Counted from the first letter of the stretch, positions 12,923-25,253 are shown. The stretch: DNA of 64,000 nucleotides from Melampsora larici-populina 98AG31 (GCF_000204055.1 NW_006768837.1:163925-227924); one strand, 5' to 3'. Notes: generated by a model not told the origin, from the sequence alone. Numbers and translations are program-made.

Positions 12923-14584
12923 ATGCCTAGGATCTCCGCCCGCAGGCAACTCTTATCATCTCTTGACGCCATGATTTTACTTCAAGTATCTCTTCTTGCG
13001 TCCACAACCACCATGACTTCACCCACTACCCCCTCTTTCATTCCCAACTTAATCGCTTGTTTGATGATGGTCTCCTTCATGGATCCCGACGACGATGACG
13101 AAAAAAACGACCAGTCAGACGATAACATTGGCCATCGAGAACGCAATATCATATTTGCTTACACGGTCTTAATGTTAACCACCATGGAACAGGGGGCCTA
13201 CATCAACGAACGAAAGCGGAAATTGGAAGAAGACGATTCAATTCTAGAAGTCCTTTTGATGATAAGAGAAGAAGCGCAAAAAAGAAGATACCCTCTTCCC
13301 AGACATCGCAGGCCTCGTTGTAGTCGAAAGGCTCAGTGTTTCCAAGATTGGTTTGATGAAACTGATCGTACTTGGATGTCGGTGGTGCGTTCAAGAGATT
13401 GATCCGTGAAAAGTAGGGTTTGATTGATCATATTGCTTTCAATACCATCTTAGGCACGCATTCAAAAGGAAGACTTCACCAAGCTTCTCCACCGAATAGG
13501 ATCGTCTCTTGTGTTTTATAACAATTCGACTTGTGACCAGGATCCAGTCCAGTGGCAGCTACTGGTCACATTGGCAAACTTTGGCTTATCGGGGAATGGA
13601 GGCTCCCGTAACGTGAAGGCCAAAATCTTCTCGGTGTCGGGTGAGTCAACGTTAATGTGGGGTAGCAATCTCTCAACTGAGCTTGAACTGACCATGTTTC
13701 ACGTTGCCCAGAGGGAAGCGTGGACAATTATACTAAGCGTTGCATTACGGCGATCCTTGAACTTGAGGCGGAATATGTACGTTGGCCGAATGCCGAAGAA
13801 CGAGCTAAAATTAGGACACGCATCGGGAAATCATCTTGGTTTCAACACTGTGTCGGTTTTATCGATGGAACTTTGGTTCCTCTGGCGGCAGCACCCTCCA
13901 AAAACAAGGAGGACTACTATACACGAAAGTCCATATACGCATTGAATTCACTTATAATATGCGATGATGAGCGAAGGGTACTCTATGCGCATCATGGTTG
14001 GTGCGGAAGTGCACATGATCAACGTGTATTGAAGTCAACTAGTGTGCGTAATCTTGGACTTTCATACATGTTCTAAATCATTCATACTGACTTGAATGAT
14101 TTAGTTTTATCAGGATATGGCCGCCTTCTTTTCCGAGGGTGAATACATCCTAGCTGACTCGGGATATGCGTCATTGGAGCACATTGTGCCAGTCTTCAAA
14201 AGAACTCGATTTCAAGGACTTGCACCGTCACAAAATCACTTCAATAATGCGATTTCCAAGATCCGAATTGCTTCTGAACATTGTAATGGAATGTTACAGA
14301 TGCGTTTCGGATCCCTCCACGAGCTACGACTAGCTATCAGCAACTCGAAAGATGCAGTCTTTGTATGCGATTGGATCTCGGCTTGTGTGGTGGTACATAA
14401 TTTTGTTATTGCTGAAGGTTCGCCAATGGCAGGAATGACTTTGGCGAACTCAACTGACTCGGAAGTCGAAGGAAACACTACGGACTTTACGGACTCAGCT
14501 CTGAGGAGGGCTGAGTTGGAGTTAGTGGGATCTCAACGCCGGAATGTTCTATTCCGTGCTTATTGTGCTGACAAAGGCTATTGA
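12923..14584 (+). CDS. PIF/Harbinger DDE transposase (HARBI1-like nuclease)
   Basis: Cuts and joins the element's terminal repeats in the nucleus. Four exons join in phase: 12923-13384, 13454-13640, 13712-14043 and 14105-14584 (486 residues). The helical region before the catalytic core contains the VSEGSVDNYTKR-type motif, which only appears after splicing exon 2 to exon 3. The DDE_4 core follows with GFIDGT (about Asp268), the region around YYTRKSIYALN, GSAHDQRV (about Asp319), LADSGY, and ASEHCNGMLQMRFGSL with the terminal Glu at about 385. All three catalytic residues are present. The ATG at 12923 was preferred over one 51 bp upstream because the latter falls beside the terminal repeat; this choice is uncertain. 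Donor GTGCGT at 13385 is the weakest junction. The partner protein is the minus-strand gene at 15050-16758. Confidence 0.88.
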
Positions 14585-15049
14585 AGGGGTAAACACAAAA
14601 TTTAATGTCCAATTCATTGTTTTTTTTAAATCGTTTCACTTTGTCTTTTTTTGTGTGTTTGCTTCTTGTCAAGTTACTTTGGATGTAAATGTGTTAATGA
14701 CTTAACAAACTCACTGTATGTGCAAGAAGACAATCCAATTTATTCATTTCAATGAAACTTCAAAAAAAATTCTGCGAGTGACATCAGATAGACATTCAAC
14801 TTTTCTGAGGTACTTGAAATAAAAGATAAGACCAATTTTAAGCTTCATAAGAGAGACATAAACATGTACTTTGTCTCTTGAACAAAAAGAAAATACAAAA
14901 ATTTTCATCAAGTGAAGCATTTCTCAGACCGTGTTGTTGATCAGCGTATAAGAGAAGAAATTAATTTTTTTGAATTGCACAAGCGCTCTACGAATTTAAC
15001 TCAAGTCGGAGTGTAGCTAATCAATCGACTTTAAGTCAGTGCATAATGT
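14585..15049. other. Gap between the two convergent Harbinger genes
   Basis: AT-rich 465-bp spacer holding the 3' ends of both element genes. No further gene or repeat noticed. Confidence 0.6.
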
Positions 15050-16758
15050 TCACATTCCACTAGCCTGATGAGATTGTGATCCGGATTGGAGCGACTGTGA
15101 GGACTCGACATCGGGTAACTGGCGCGCAGCAAAGGCCTCTGCTGCCTCAGGATCCATTCCCCCTCGTAAAAGTTCCATAATCAAGTTGCCGCGAGCCAGG
15201 CGCAATTGCACATTCATCTCCGCGAGTGCAATAGTTTGTTTGGTTGCCAATTCATTTGCTCGATTTGAAGTGATCATGTTGGACATTGCGTTGGTTATGT
15301 TAAGGCTGATATTTTGTTGAGCTAACGCCGCTCGACTTTCACTTGCCTCTCGTTCTTCTCTGGTGGGGAGACGATTGAATAGGGCACTCATATTCAATGA
15401 GTTTTGAGGTGACTCTTTGCTTTTGACCTCAAAAGCGCTCGGTGACTCCTTAACACGGAGACGCTTGTTGGAACCAACCAAAGGCGTGGCATGTCGGACC
15501 GATCTTGTGGAAGCTGAGATACCGGGTGTTCCACGTTCTTGAGATGACGTGTTTTCATCGGCCAAACCAGGGTCGATCGAAAATTCGCGCTCTTGGTGAG
15601 GTGGAGTGTCGTCCAATACCGTATAAGGCAAGGTGCTTTCGGTCGGACTAGAGGTGTTCTCGTTGGTTGATTCAGTTAGAGGCTTTGAGCGGTGTACTTG
15701 ATTACCGAGTGAGTCCTTTGTGGCCAAAGGACGTGCAGATGGACGATCTCGAAATACTGGCTCGAGTTCTTCATACCAAGGACACTCGCGTAAAATCCTG
15801 ACTGTTAAATACATACAGTCAGTGAGTTTATATCAACCAACCAAATGAAACATCGAGAGTGTGTACCTTGAAGACTGCCACCACCAGGCTCTTCTTTCTT
15901 TCGCCTCATAGCCAATTTGAAAGAGTCAACCTCGGCCTTTGACACGGTGAAGTGGAAGAGTTCATCGGAATCATTCCCCTCGCCCGTGGCCTTTCGGAGT
16001 CCATCAGCTTTCTGAAACCAACCCTCAAGTTTTTTAATCTGTGTATTTAACTCAAAGTTAGTAAAAACGGAACTTGAATTTTTTGTACTCCGGTGATTGA
16101 CACTTACCTTTTTTTCACACTCTCGACCTGATCTTGGCGTATGACCCATTTGTACAATGAATGCTGCAACCCTCTCGCGAACAACCACCTGCTTTTGTGT
16201 GCGCCATGCGTTGTAGTTCTCGAAAACGCTGCACCAATCGGCCACAAGATCGATGTCGGATTTGCCATCGGTGTCAGGGGTAAACCAGCATTTTTTTGAT
16301 TCGTTGGCCTCCAACTCTTTGCTCTCATCGTCTCGAGTATCATCTTGAGATTCACATGCAGTTTCATTTTGAGAAGTTTCAGTTTTAGTTGGAGCAGAAA
16401 CCGGTTGAGATGGTTGAATCAATTTGGATTTTCGGGGAGCTTTTGGTTGAGAAGGTGGTGCTGCTGATGGCTTTCGAGGTCGTCCTCTTTTCTTAGGTGG
16501 CTCAGGAGTGATCATCAGTGAATCAGGTTGTTTTGGAGAGGCCTGAGGTGTTACTGGTATGTTGGCTCGTAGTGAAACAAGAGACGATGTGACAGGATTG
16601 ATGTGGTGAAGATGTAACCAAGCCTCTGGGGAAAGGGTTGGTACTGGGAAAGGAGTTGCTAATTGATCAGCCTGAGAGTTTGTCGGAGTTGGTGTGGGTG
16701 TGTTCTGTGGGAGAATGTGGCCTTGTTGCGGTGGTGAGGAAGAAGTAGTTGAGTCCAT
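15050..16758 (-). CDS. Harbinger accessory protein, Myb/SANT-like
   Basis: In PIF/Harbinger elements a Myb/SANT-like protein binds the nuclease and element ends and aids nuclear import and recruitment. Three exons, 16758-16108, 16038-15867 and 15801-15050, join in phase to 524 residues. The N-terminal about 150 residues are Pro/Ser/Thr/Gln-rich and contain a basic AT-hook-like KKRGRPRKPS stretch. Next comes the Myb/SANT-like helix bundle: WFTPDTDGKSDID, VADWCSVFENYNAW, and, across the first intron, a join giving RECEKK then IKKLEGWF. The C-terminal third is charged and helical, with an Ala/Glu-rich segment and a Ser/Gln tail. It is transcribed toward the transposase gene and both lie inside the terminal repeats. 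Function is inferred from domain type and location. Confidence 0.82.
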
Positions 16759-16835
16759 ACTTCCATACTTATGTACAACTCAATAAATTTTTTTCAAGTG
16801 GGTATAAGAGCGGACCAAGCTTATTACCCATGAAA

Positions 16836-16924
16836 AAAACCCGTGCCAAAAACCCTAAAATCAGAAGGGTTTTCATGGGTTTTTTTGATGGGTTTTCGTG
16901 ATGGGTCTCAGGTTTGTGTACCGC
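16836..16924 (-). repeat. Right terminal inverted repeat of the Harbinger element
   Basis: Reverse complement of the left end (12774-12862) with a single mismatch. The right flank begins TAA immediately after the last base, a usual PIF/Harbinger target, but the left flank does not match it. Confidence 0.9.
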
Positions 16925-17209
16925 TAATGAATGAGAAATGATCAGTTGGTTGGGTGTTGGATGAATTGGATTGTAGCATTTACTCACCTTGCTTGGGTGT
17001 TGTTTTGATTTGAATGTGATTCTCTTCTTCTCTCTTCTCTCTGTTTGGACAATCAAAGTTTCAACTTTCAACTGAATTCACCTGTTCAATCTGTGAACGT
17101 TCATCCCGATCGTTCACATCTCTTTCACATGTTTCCTAAAAAGCTTCAAGATCCAATCAACTTCAATTTCAAATCCAATTTCTTTCACTAAAGTCGATTA
17201 ACAATCAAG
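16925..17209 (+). promoter_or_regulatory. Upstream region of the F-box gene, split by the transposon
   Basis: These 285 bp lie between the right end of the Harbinger element and the start codon of the F-box gene. They contain CT-rich tracts (about 17024-17041) of the kind common in fungal promoters and leaders. With the 56 bp left on the AUR1 side they would have formed a divergent intergenic region of roughly 340 bp before the insertion. Confidence 0.45.
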
Positions 17210-20207
17210 ATGGTCACATCCATTCATCAACTACCACCCGAATCATTATCTCATATATTCGCTCATTTATCACCCGATGAAATGTTACTCTCTACATTAG
17301 TTTGTCAAACTTGGTATGTGATTTGATAACATAATCCAATTCAGATTTCACTAAGATCAAACAGATGGATTGGAATATCTTGATCTGATCTTTCATGTTT
17401 TTTTTTTTTTGTTTTAGGTATAATCTTATTAAAGATGATTCGTGTTGGCAGGTACAAACTCTTTTATTTTGATATTCAAACGCCAAGAAAAAACAAATCT
17501 TCTATAATCATATCATACGAAAAGAACTGATTATTTTTAGTCAAACTCTTTCAAGAAGAAAAAAAACTAATCAAAATTCTAAACCATTTTTGATATCTTT
17601 AATTCATGATGATCAATTTGAACCATATAGGCAGCATTTGAAATTTATTTTAAAATCCAATCATCACAAGAATTTAATCAAACTTTACAGAAATGGGAAA
17701 CTAATTCAAAACAAACAGAACAAGAAGAAGGACGAATAAGAAGATCTTCAAATCAGTTTACAAGAATTGATCCAACAAGTTGGAAAAATGAATATTTGAT
17801 TCGGTTTAAACTTTTAAGGTTCATCTATGTAACATCTTTCAAACCTTTCAATTTTTGTTTCTAATCAATATGTTTACTAATCAACATGTTTTCTGGTTTG
17901 ATTACAGAAAATGGAAGAAATCTAAATTAGGCACGATAACCTATAACCCAAGCATAGGACCGATCACCGAAACCCATCTAAACCATCAAAGCACCGAATC
18001 CGAATCCCCAAACTTAACGATCACTTCCCTAAAATCCGGTACGACCATCCGTCTAGATCCATGGACCCGAAAATTAACTTTGCCCAAACTAGAATGTAAT
18101 CCCACCGATCCCCCAATTCCAGTTCATTTAACAAACCATCTTGATCCGATTTGTTTTTCTTTAAATTCAGAGGGAAATCAGGTCTTTTGGGGTATGAGGA
18201 ATGGAGAGATTAGGGTTTGTAGATGTGATGAAGTTTCTGGAGGTTCGAGAGTGGATCGGATCGGATCGGATGAAAGTCGTCATACGTTGGCCATCAATTG
18301 TTTGAAATCTATTCAAGTGTTTCAAAAACCTACACCGATTCAACTAGAACATCATCGTGAAAATGAATTAAAAGTTGGAACCAAAGCAGAAGTTTATGAC
18401 TTTCTGGTGTCTTGTTCTTTGATGGGTGATCTTAAGATTTGGACAATTAAGAATGAACCACAAGAATCATCATCAAGTTGTTTAGGAACGGTTTTTTTGA
18501 ATGATTCAGAAGGATTCAATGGGATTGGAAATCATATAAGTTTTGCAATCACCGAAGATGAAAACTATCATAATATCTTAGTGGTAGGCACTCAAAATGG
18601 ATCAATTCATCTGTGGACCGGATTACGATTCTTCAATCAAGACTCTACCACCAACATCTTCACAAGTGCTGAAAGTTATCAAATCATTAATCCTATCGAA
18701 ACTAATTTATTACAATCTATTAATGTTTTAGAAATCGATGGTTCTGGGAAACCTTCTTTATTGGTTCAAAGAGGATCGAATGAATTCTTTGAAAGACATT
18801 GGATTTCGAATGACAAAACTCCCCATGAAGGATCAAATGATGATAAGTTTTTAAAGTATGGAAATCAATTCGGTTCATTAAGTTCATTAACTTGTATCCA
18901 ACAAGATTTCCATCACCACCGGTTTCAAGTTTTTTCAAGGCTCTCAAAGCCAAGTACAAGTATCAAACATCCAAGATGGAATTTAAATTCAAAACGAAAC
19001 CCAAGATTTCAATCTGATTCAAAACAAAATCAAGCTTCATATCAAGTCGTCTCGGGTGATCGGAATGGGAAAACGTATTTGTGGAGTTGGAGAATGGATG
19101 ATTTGGATGGGTTGGAGGTTGGATCTTGTATGAAACCTCCATTGATGTGTTTACAAGAGTCAGGTGCATTAGTGACATCCATTTTGATCACACCCATGTT
19201 AATTGCAATAGGAGGGTAAGTTTTTTTTTCAAAATCCAAAGCTCATTTTCAAAGACGACTCAAGACTGATCTTTGGATCTCTGTTTCACTCTTTTGATAG
19301 GCAAGATGGAATGACTAAAGTATATGATGCTTTAACGGGAGAACTGTTAAGATTGTTTGGTGATAAGAAAACTTGTAAAGAAAGAAGCAGAATGTCACAA
19401 CGAACAAGTGGTGGTTCGGAAACAGAATTGAATGAGATCCATCAACGGTTTAAGGTTACAACGATCGGATTGGATCATGATTCGATTTTCATTGGGTTGG
19501 GTGAATTGATGATGGTTTGGAAGATTGATCGGATTCATCAACCTAAGCCAAAGAAAGGTGAGTTGCGGTTGCGCGTAAAGATAAAAAGGGTTGAGGTGTT
19601 GTTGATCTTTGGTTTTGTAGATTTGCGTAGTAAAGTGCCAGGACGGGTGGTGAGTAAACGAATAGGATCATCCAGTAAGTTTTTCTTATTCTTCATTACA
19701 TTCTATTTTAATCAAGTTGTTCAAGTCTGATTTGTTGATTGAATTGGTGGTGATGAATTAGATTTTCGAGAGATTCAAGATGAAGTGATTGATACTCAAG
19801 AGATAGATAGGATTAAATTAGAATCTAAAGAGAAAGAAGAAGAATTGAAAAGAAGATATTATGGAGAGTTTAGTGAATGGATGAATGAAGAAGAATTGAT
19901 TGAGTATATGAAGATGATTTCGATTGAAGAGAATGGGAATAGAATTGAAGGTGATGAAGAATGGGAAACATGGAAAGAAACAGAAGTAGTAGGAATAGAA
20001 GAGAGAGATGGAAGAAGTGATGTAGATGAAAGTAGTTTGGTGATGAGAGCTAGTGGGAGTGGTGACGGTGAGTTTGAAGGGTTGAAGGATGAATTGAATT
20101 TAGATGATTGGCCATTGATGATAGAAGGTAGAGGTGCTAGAGAGAGAAGAGGATCGAATGGGAATAGTCCATGGAAGAAGAAGAAGAGATGGATTCAAGT
20201 TGATTGA
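17210..20207 (+). CDS. F-box protein with WD40-like repeats
   Basis: Probable substrate adaptor of an SCF (Skp1-cullin-F-box) ubiquitin ligase. Seven exons join in phase to 796 residues: 17210-17313, 17418-17451, 17631-17818, 17908-19215, 19301-19557, 19621-19674 and 19762-20207. Residues about 8-55 form an F-box (LPPESLSHIFAHLSP, then TLVCQTWYNLIKDDSCWQ). A following helical segment leads to SWKNEYLIRFKLLRKWKKS. Residues from about 140 to 620 contain degenerate WD/beta-propeller blades: GNQVFWGMRNGEIRVC, VSCSLMGDLKIWTI, VVGTQNGSIHLWTGL, VVSGDRNGKTYLWSW and GGQDGMTKVYDALTGELL. The acidic C-terminus ends with a stretch (EEELIEYMKMISIEEN) resembling a ubiquitin-interacting motif. I placed no exon in 17452-17630, although one frame there is open for a while. 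The substrate cannot be told from sequence. Confidence 0.82.
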
Positions 20208-20570
20208 GATGTGTATGAGTGATGATAAGATGTAGTATTAGTATGTATGTAGTTGAGATTGAGATCTGATTGTGTAGATCTGATTGGAATCTGATCTGAT
20301 GGATGATTTGAATCTTGACTTGATTTTAATTTTAATTTATATGTAATTTAAATTAAACTTAAATTGGATTGGATCGATAGTCCTTGAAAATCGAACAAAA
20401 GTCAATATAAAAAGGTGGATTGATCGAGTTTGGAAATAGTTCTTTCAGATTTTTAAAATTCACTTCAAATCCAAATCGAAATCGAAATCCAAAGATAAAC
20501 TTATCGAATCAACCCACTACCACTACCACTACCACCACTACCATCATCATCATCATCAAATAATAATAGA
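20208..20570. other. Intergenic gap between F-box and GAF genes
   Basis: 363 bp holding the 3' end of the F-box gene and the leader of the GAF gene. A run of ACT/ACC and CAT triplets lies at about 20517-20557, just before the ATG. No other signal recognised. Confidence 0.5.
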
Positions 20571-22877
20571 ATGAGTAGTAAATTATTGAATAAACTTAAA
20601 ACTAAATTACAATCTAAATCCAGTCTTACTAAACCATCCTCAACAGCTTATGAAGATTATCTTAAATCATATTCAAATGTAAATGATAATCTCATTGTCT
20701 CTCTGAATCTCAACTTACTAATCTTATCAATGATTTGATGAATTGAATTGAATTTAGGCTGAAATCGATTTAGAAAACCCACCACTTCCACCTGATCATC
20801 ATTCATCTCATCCTAATCAATTCTTTTCAGCTCCCTTACCTCCATTCGAATCAAAAAGACAAAGAATCATCAATCGATTAGCCTATCATCAATCTTCTCC
20901 AGATACTACTTCAGATTCAACTCCCATCACATCTCCTACCAACACTAACTTTTCTTCTTCTCTCTCTTCTCCTTCTACTTCTCATTCTCATGCTTCCTTT
21001 GCTTATCTTCAAGATTTATATCTAAGACCTAAGTTAGATTCATTTCATTCTAGTTCGAATACCACCACCACTTCTACTACTACTGCTTTGGATAATTCGA
21101 TATCCAAACCTATTGAACATCATCTTTCGTTTTCATTGATCGATCATCCCGATCTTCATGCTCTAGTAGAAAAATGTAGGGCTCTCTTTTCGGTGGCTGC
21201 TTCAATGGTCTCAGTTGAGTTTTTGGATTTCATACTCTTCAATTCAAGATTTCGAAATCTAACTTGATCTTTGTTTTAGATCTTGGATGATGATCGGAAT
21301 GTATATCTTGCTGAAAACGGTCTAAATGGAATCACTTCTCTGAGGCGTGATTTAAGTTTTTGTCAGTTTGCTTCACTTTCCTTTACATTTGGTTTCTTGA
21401 TCGTGTTTCTCAAACTGTAATCTACATTTCAATAGGTTCACATACAATCTTAAATGGAGATCGAGTGTTTGCAGTACTAGATACATCAGCCGATTGGAGA
21501 TTTACCAATTCACCTACCTTGGAACATCAAGCAGCAAGGTTTTATGCAGGAGCTCCAATCTTTGCACCACATTTTCCAGGTTTAATTGATTCACCACCTG
21601 AGAAACCGGTTTGTATTGGAACGATTTGTGTTTTGGATATGAAACCAAGACAAGATTTTACCAAACAAGAAAGAGAAAGCTTATTAAGATTTGCAAATGA
21701 ATGTCAATTGGTGATTTCGAATTGGTTTTTAGAAAAGATTAATGCCAAGATTAAAAGATTAGATTCGATTAATCTATCGAATTGGGTTACCTCTACAACT
21801 TCTAATCATCATCAAACTTCATCAATTAAAAAACCTGACTTGATACCGATTTCGAGTAATTTAGTCAATGTTGAAGAAGTAGAAGAAGTAGAAGATCATC
21901 AAAAACCAATACCTACTTTGGATCGAACTAATTCATCAACTAAATCGATTCACGGGTTTCCATTTCTACATCCTTCATCTACATCAATTTACAAGAGCTT
22001 TCGAAGTAAGAAATCGATTTCATTCAATACAACTAAATCTACTCGGATCTCTATTCCAGATCGGATTCATCAATCTCCTAAAAAACCTTATGAATCACCT
22101 TCACCTTCACAGATGGCTAAATTCGATTTAGCTACCAAGATCTTGGCTGAAACTTTGGAACTTTCAATGGTTTATATTGTAGCTGTTTTACCACTTCCTA
22201 AACCTATTGATTCGTTTCATTCAAAGTGTCCATCACATCAAATCTTGGTGATCTCATCACATAATGTTCCAACACCTGCTCCGGTTTTAGATTACGATTT
22301 ACATCTTGAATCGATTCGAAAGGGCCCAAAAGGATTGATATTCAATACGACACCTACACATCATGTTTTACCATCTATGAAAACCAATGGAACGTTAAAG
22401 AGTGATGAGTTTACAAAAGAAGAAGAATGGAATGAAGAACAAGCGTTTGGATATGATCGAAAGTTTGAGAAATGTTTGAGAGAAAGAAGAAGGCATAAGT
22501 TGGGAAAAGAGAATGGATTGAAGAAGTCTGGGATCTTGTTGATGATTGGAGAAGAAAAGGAGATGAAAATGTTTAGGGTTTCGGATGAGATTGGGAAAGG
22601 GCATTCGAATGTGAAGGCGTGTGGGAATGGGAATGGAATTTCGAATGGGAAATTAGAGTTGGATTTGAAGAGAGAAGAAGAGATTGAAGAAGTTATTGTA
22701 GGGCAAGGGGAAAAGGAAAGGGAAAGGGAAAGGGAGATCAAAGGAGGATTTGTGATTGAAGGATATTGTGTGGATCCCACAAGAGTGTTAGGGTTAGATG
22801 ATTTAGTTTATTTTCAACATTTTTCAAAGGAATTGGAAAAAGATTTGGATTTTTTGTTTGATTGTCATTCGTTTTGA
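20571..22877 (+). CDS. GAF-domain protein
   Basis: Four exons, 20571-20678, 20758-21213, 21280-21361 and 21436-22877, join in phase to 695 residues. The N-terminal about 160 residues are Ser/Thr/His-rich and low in complexity. Residues about 165-295 form a GAF domain: HALVEKCRALFSVAASMVS, ILDDDRNVYLAENG, a Cys-Ser-His turn produced by the exon 3/4 junction, VFAVLDTSADWRF, ARFYAGAPIF, VCIGTICVLDMKPR and LRFANECQLVI. GAF domains bind small ligands or chromophores. This subtype resembles the stand-alone GAF proteins of fungi related to histidine-kinase sensor regions, but no kinase or phosphoacceptor domain follows. The C-terminal half is charged, with a Glu/Arg repeat encoded by GGGAAA-type repeats at about 22710-22735. 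Ligand and role unknown. Confidence 0.82.
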
Positions 22878-23521
22878 AAACCTGATGAAGATTAAGAAAA
22901 TGTAAAACAATGAAGATGTAGAACAAGAGAAAAATGGAAAATCAAATAATTTATCAATGATCAAAGTTTTTTAATTTGAAATAAATTGAGATCAAGAAGA
23001 AAGACTTTATAGGAAGAAAACAAATCAAGAAATGAAATCAAGTTTGATGAGCTTATGAATCTTATAAATCAATTTAATGTCGAGATTTGAATTATTCTTT
23101 TTTTTTGGTTTTTTTTTTCGGGGAGGTGAAGAAGGAAAAAGAAACAAGACACTAGTAATGTAATGTAATGTATTGTATTGTAAAGGAAAGGAAAGGAAAG
23201 TCAAATAAATCATATATGAATTTATACATTTCACTTTTTTTTTGTTTTTTTATTAGATCTGTTTTAAATTTTTAATCCAAATCTGTTTTAATTGATTATT
23301 GATTAACTAATTTATTAATTTATTTCTTTATGGAATTTATTCATTCATTTATTCATTCATTCCCAGATTCAAGAAGAAAGATTTATAAGAAACTTAATTT
23401 GATTTTGATCTTTTTGGAATTTAGAATGTACATGTATGATAATTTGTATGATTATTTAATGTTCTTTTTGGTTTTGAATGAATGAAATAAATTATTAAAG
23501 ATTTTTTAAGATATTTACTTA
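22878..23521. other. AT-rich downstream region
   Basis: Contains probable 3' untranslated sequence of the GAF gene, T-rich tracts, a GTAAT/AAAGG simple-repeat patch at about 23155-23200 and TTCA/TTTA repeats near 23338-23360. No gene seen. Confidence 0.6.
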
Positions 23522-23733
23522 CAGCCATTCCAATATTTCTTGTCGCTCCGTTTTGAAAAAGAAAAAGCAAAACTCGGTGAAACCTAAGTTTTTACTCGAT
23601 AAAACTTTGAAATTGGCTGTAATTCAATGAAATACAGCCAATTCTCAGGTTTTAACCAGTTAAAACTTAGGTTTTGAGCTCATAAACTTTTTCTTTTCAA
23701 AAATGTGAGCGACAAGAAATATCGGAATGGCTG
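23522..23733. mobile_element. Hairpin MITE with TA target, 212 bp
   Basis: Starts CAGCCATTCCAATATTTC and ends with the near-exact reverse complement, with TA on both sides (23520-23521 and 23734-23735), as in Tc1/mariner-type insertions. Almost the whole element is an inverted repeat: an inner ATTGGCTGTA pair near the middle reproduces the terminal GGCTGTA. It has no coding capacity and must have been moved by another element's transposase. Confidence 0.88.
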
Positions 23734-24540
23734 TATGTTGTGGTAAAGAAATTTTTCTTGATTTTGATGATACATGATCCCTGAATCCCAAACACAGTCT
23801 TTCCAGTAGATCACAGTGCTCTGTGTGAGTGGTTGTGTAATATAGAGGTCAAGCAGCTAGGTCAGAAGCTCAAGTGGCAGACCCACCATTTTGTTTGGAA
23901 GTGAGATTTAGTGAATTGTCATACATATAATCTCTTGGCCAAGTACTGATCAACTTGAAGGATTTGATGATTTACAACTTTGATCCAACTTGATCACTAG
24001 ATTTTAATCATTGATTGAGGTTCTGGATGTTTGGATTAATGATTAATGATTTGATTAATGAACGTATTTGAAAAACAACTGAGGTTTGGAAATGGATCAT
24101 AATCACAGTGCATACAGAGTTGGATTGATTGATAATTTTATAGTCTTCTGACTGATCTTCCAAACAAAACAACTCATCACTCATCAGTAAAAAAAATCAA
24201 GAATCATACATAGTGTCTCTAGTGAGTCTTGAAGTTACAACCATGATCCATTGAAATAAAAAGCTTTTTGATCTATTTCTCTTATATGTTTTTGTTTTTT
24301 GTTTTTTTGTTTTTTTTCATTGGGATATCTGATCTTCTGTTTCATTCTCATGATTTAAGACTAGCCAAACTCAAACTCAGAATCAAATAACATATATCAT
24401 GATCCTTTACCTCTGGGATTAATTACACACTCACCTGGATCTCTTGCATAGATCAATGCAAGCTCATGAAATTGAATTGGTAAGTTTTTTTTACCTCCAG
24501 TTTACTGTGAGATAGAAACCTCATTGCTTTTTTTCTCTGG

Positions 24541-24592
24541 GTAAGATCTTGTTGAGTACAAGTACCGTAAGGTCTTGTTGAGTACAAGTACC
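24541..24592 (+). repeat. 26-bp tandem duplication
   Basis: Two adjacent copies of a 26-bp unit containing TTGTTGAGTACAAGTACC, differing by one A/G change. The unit contains GTACAAGTAC-like symmetry. No function seen. Confidence 0.85.
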
Positions 24593-25253
24593 CATAGATT
24601 TTTGGGTCAAGCTTACTGCTTCTGGCCTGTTTTCCTGCCAGGAGGGACCCTTTGAAGGTGACCAGTTCCAAATGATTTTTGCTGTAGGCTGATGGAGTAA
24701 GCATTGTCAGTTTTCAAAGCTTCTTGGACCACCTGTGGTATGTACTTACATCATTTCAAACTTTTCATAGTATGGGACTTCCATTTGATCATGCCTAGGA
24801 GATTTGGAAATCAGTTCCAAACCTTATTGATCACCTTGAATCACTTTGAAGTATGGTACTCTTTTTAATAGTTTTTGTGTTCTTCCAACACCTCATCAAA
24901 TTTTCTCCCTGATTACTTTTGATAGTCAAACATTTGTACTTTGTTAATGTTATGCTTGTTCAATTTTTTGTTTAATTTCTGATTCTCAAACCTCAAAGTT
25001 GATTTCCTTTAGTCAGTTTCTTTGGGAACCTGAAAAAATATCCTCTGTTTTGGGTTCTAAGATTGTCTTTCTGAGAATCAAAATCACACCTTGGCCATCC
25101 TTCTCTTACCTGAAGAATAAATGGATTGAGTCAACTTCTTCCTACCTGTATAGAAAGACCTTGAATGATCAAGACTTGGATAGAACTTAATCTAGTTTGA
25201 TCTGACTGATCTTGGTCAGAGCTTTGGTCCTTACCTTTTCAAATCCAAGTCAT

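Larger units (their letters stand above)
12774..16924. mobile_element. Complete PIF/Harbinger DNA transposon, 4151 bp
   Basis: Both ends are 89-bp terminal inverted repeats (12774-12862 and 16836-16924) starting GCGGTACACAAACC, with 88 of 89 bases matching by eye. Between them lie two convergent genes typical of the superfamily: a DDE_4-type nuclease (plus) and a Myb/SANT-like DNA-binding protein (minus), both with intact reading frames after splicing. PIF/Harbinger elements usually duplicate a 3-bp TTA/TAA target. Here the left flank reads AAT and the right flank TAA, so no exact duplication is visible. Near-identical ends and two intact genes suggest a young, potentially autonomous copy. 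Confidence 0.9.

Noticed and set aside
17521..17630. Possible extra exon in intron 2 of the F-box gene (frame QTLSRRKKTNQN)
   Set aside because: Its phase does not fit the upstream exon, whereas joining 17451 directly to 17631 keeps phase and gives a normal F-box end.
22361..22780. Long minus-strand frame opposite the GAF gene
   Set aside because: It is the antisense shadow of the well-supported GAF exon, with Phe/Ser-rich low-complexity content and no domain.
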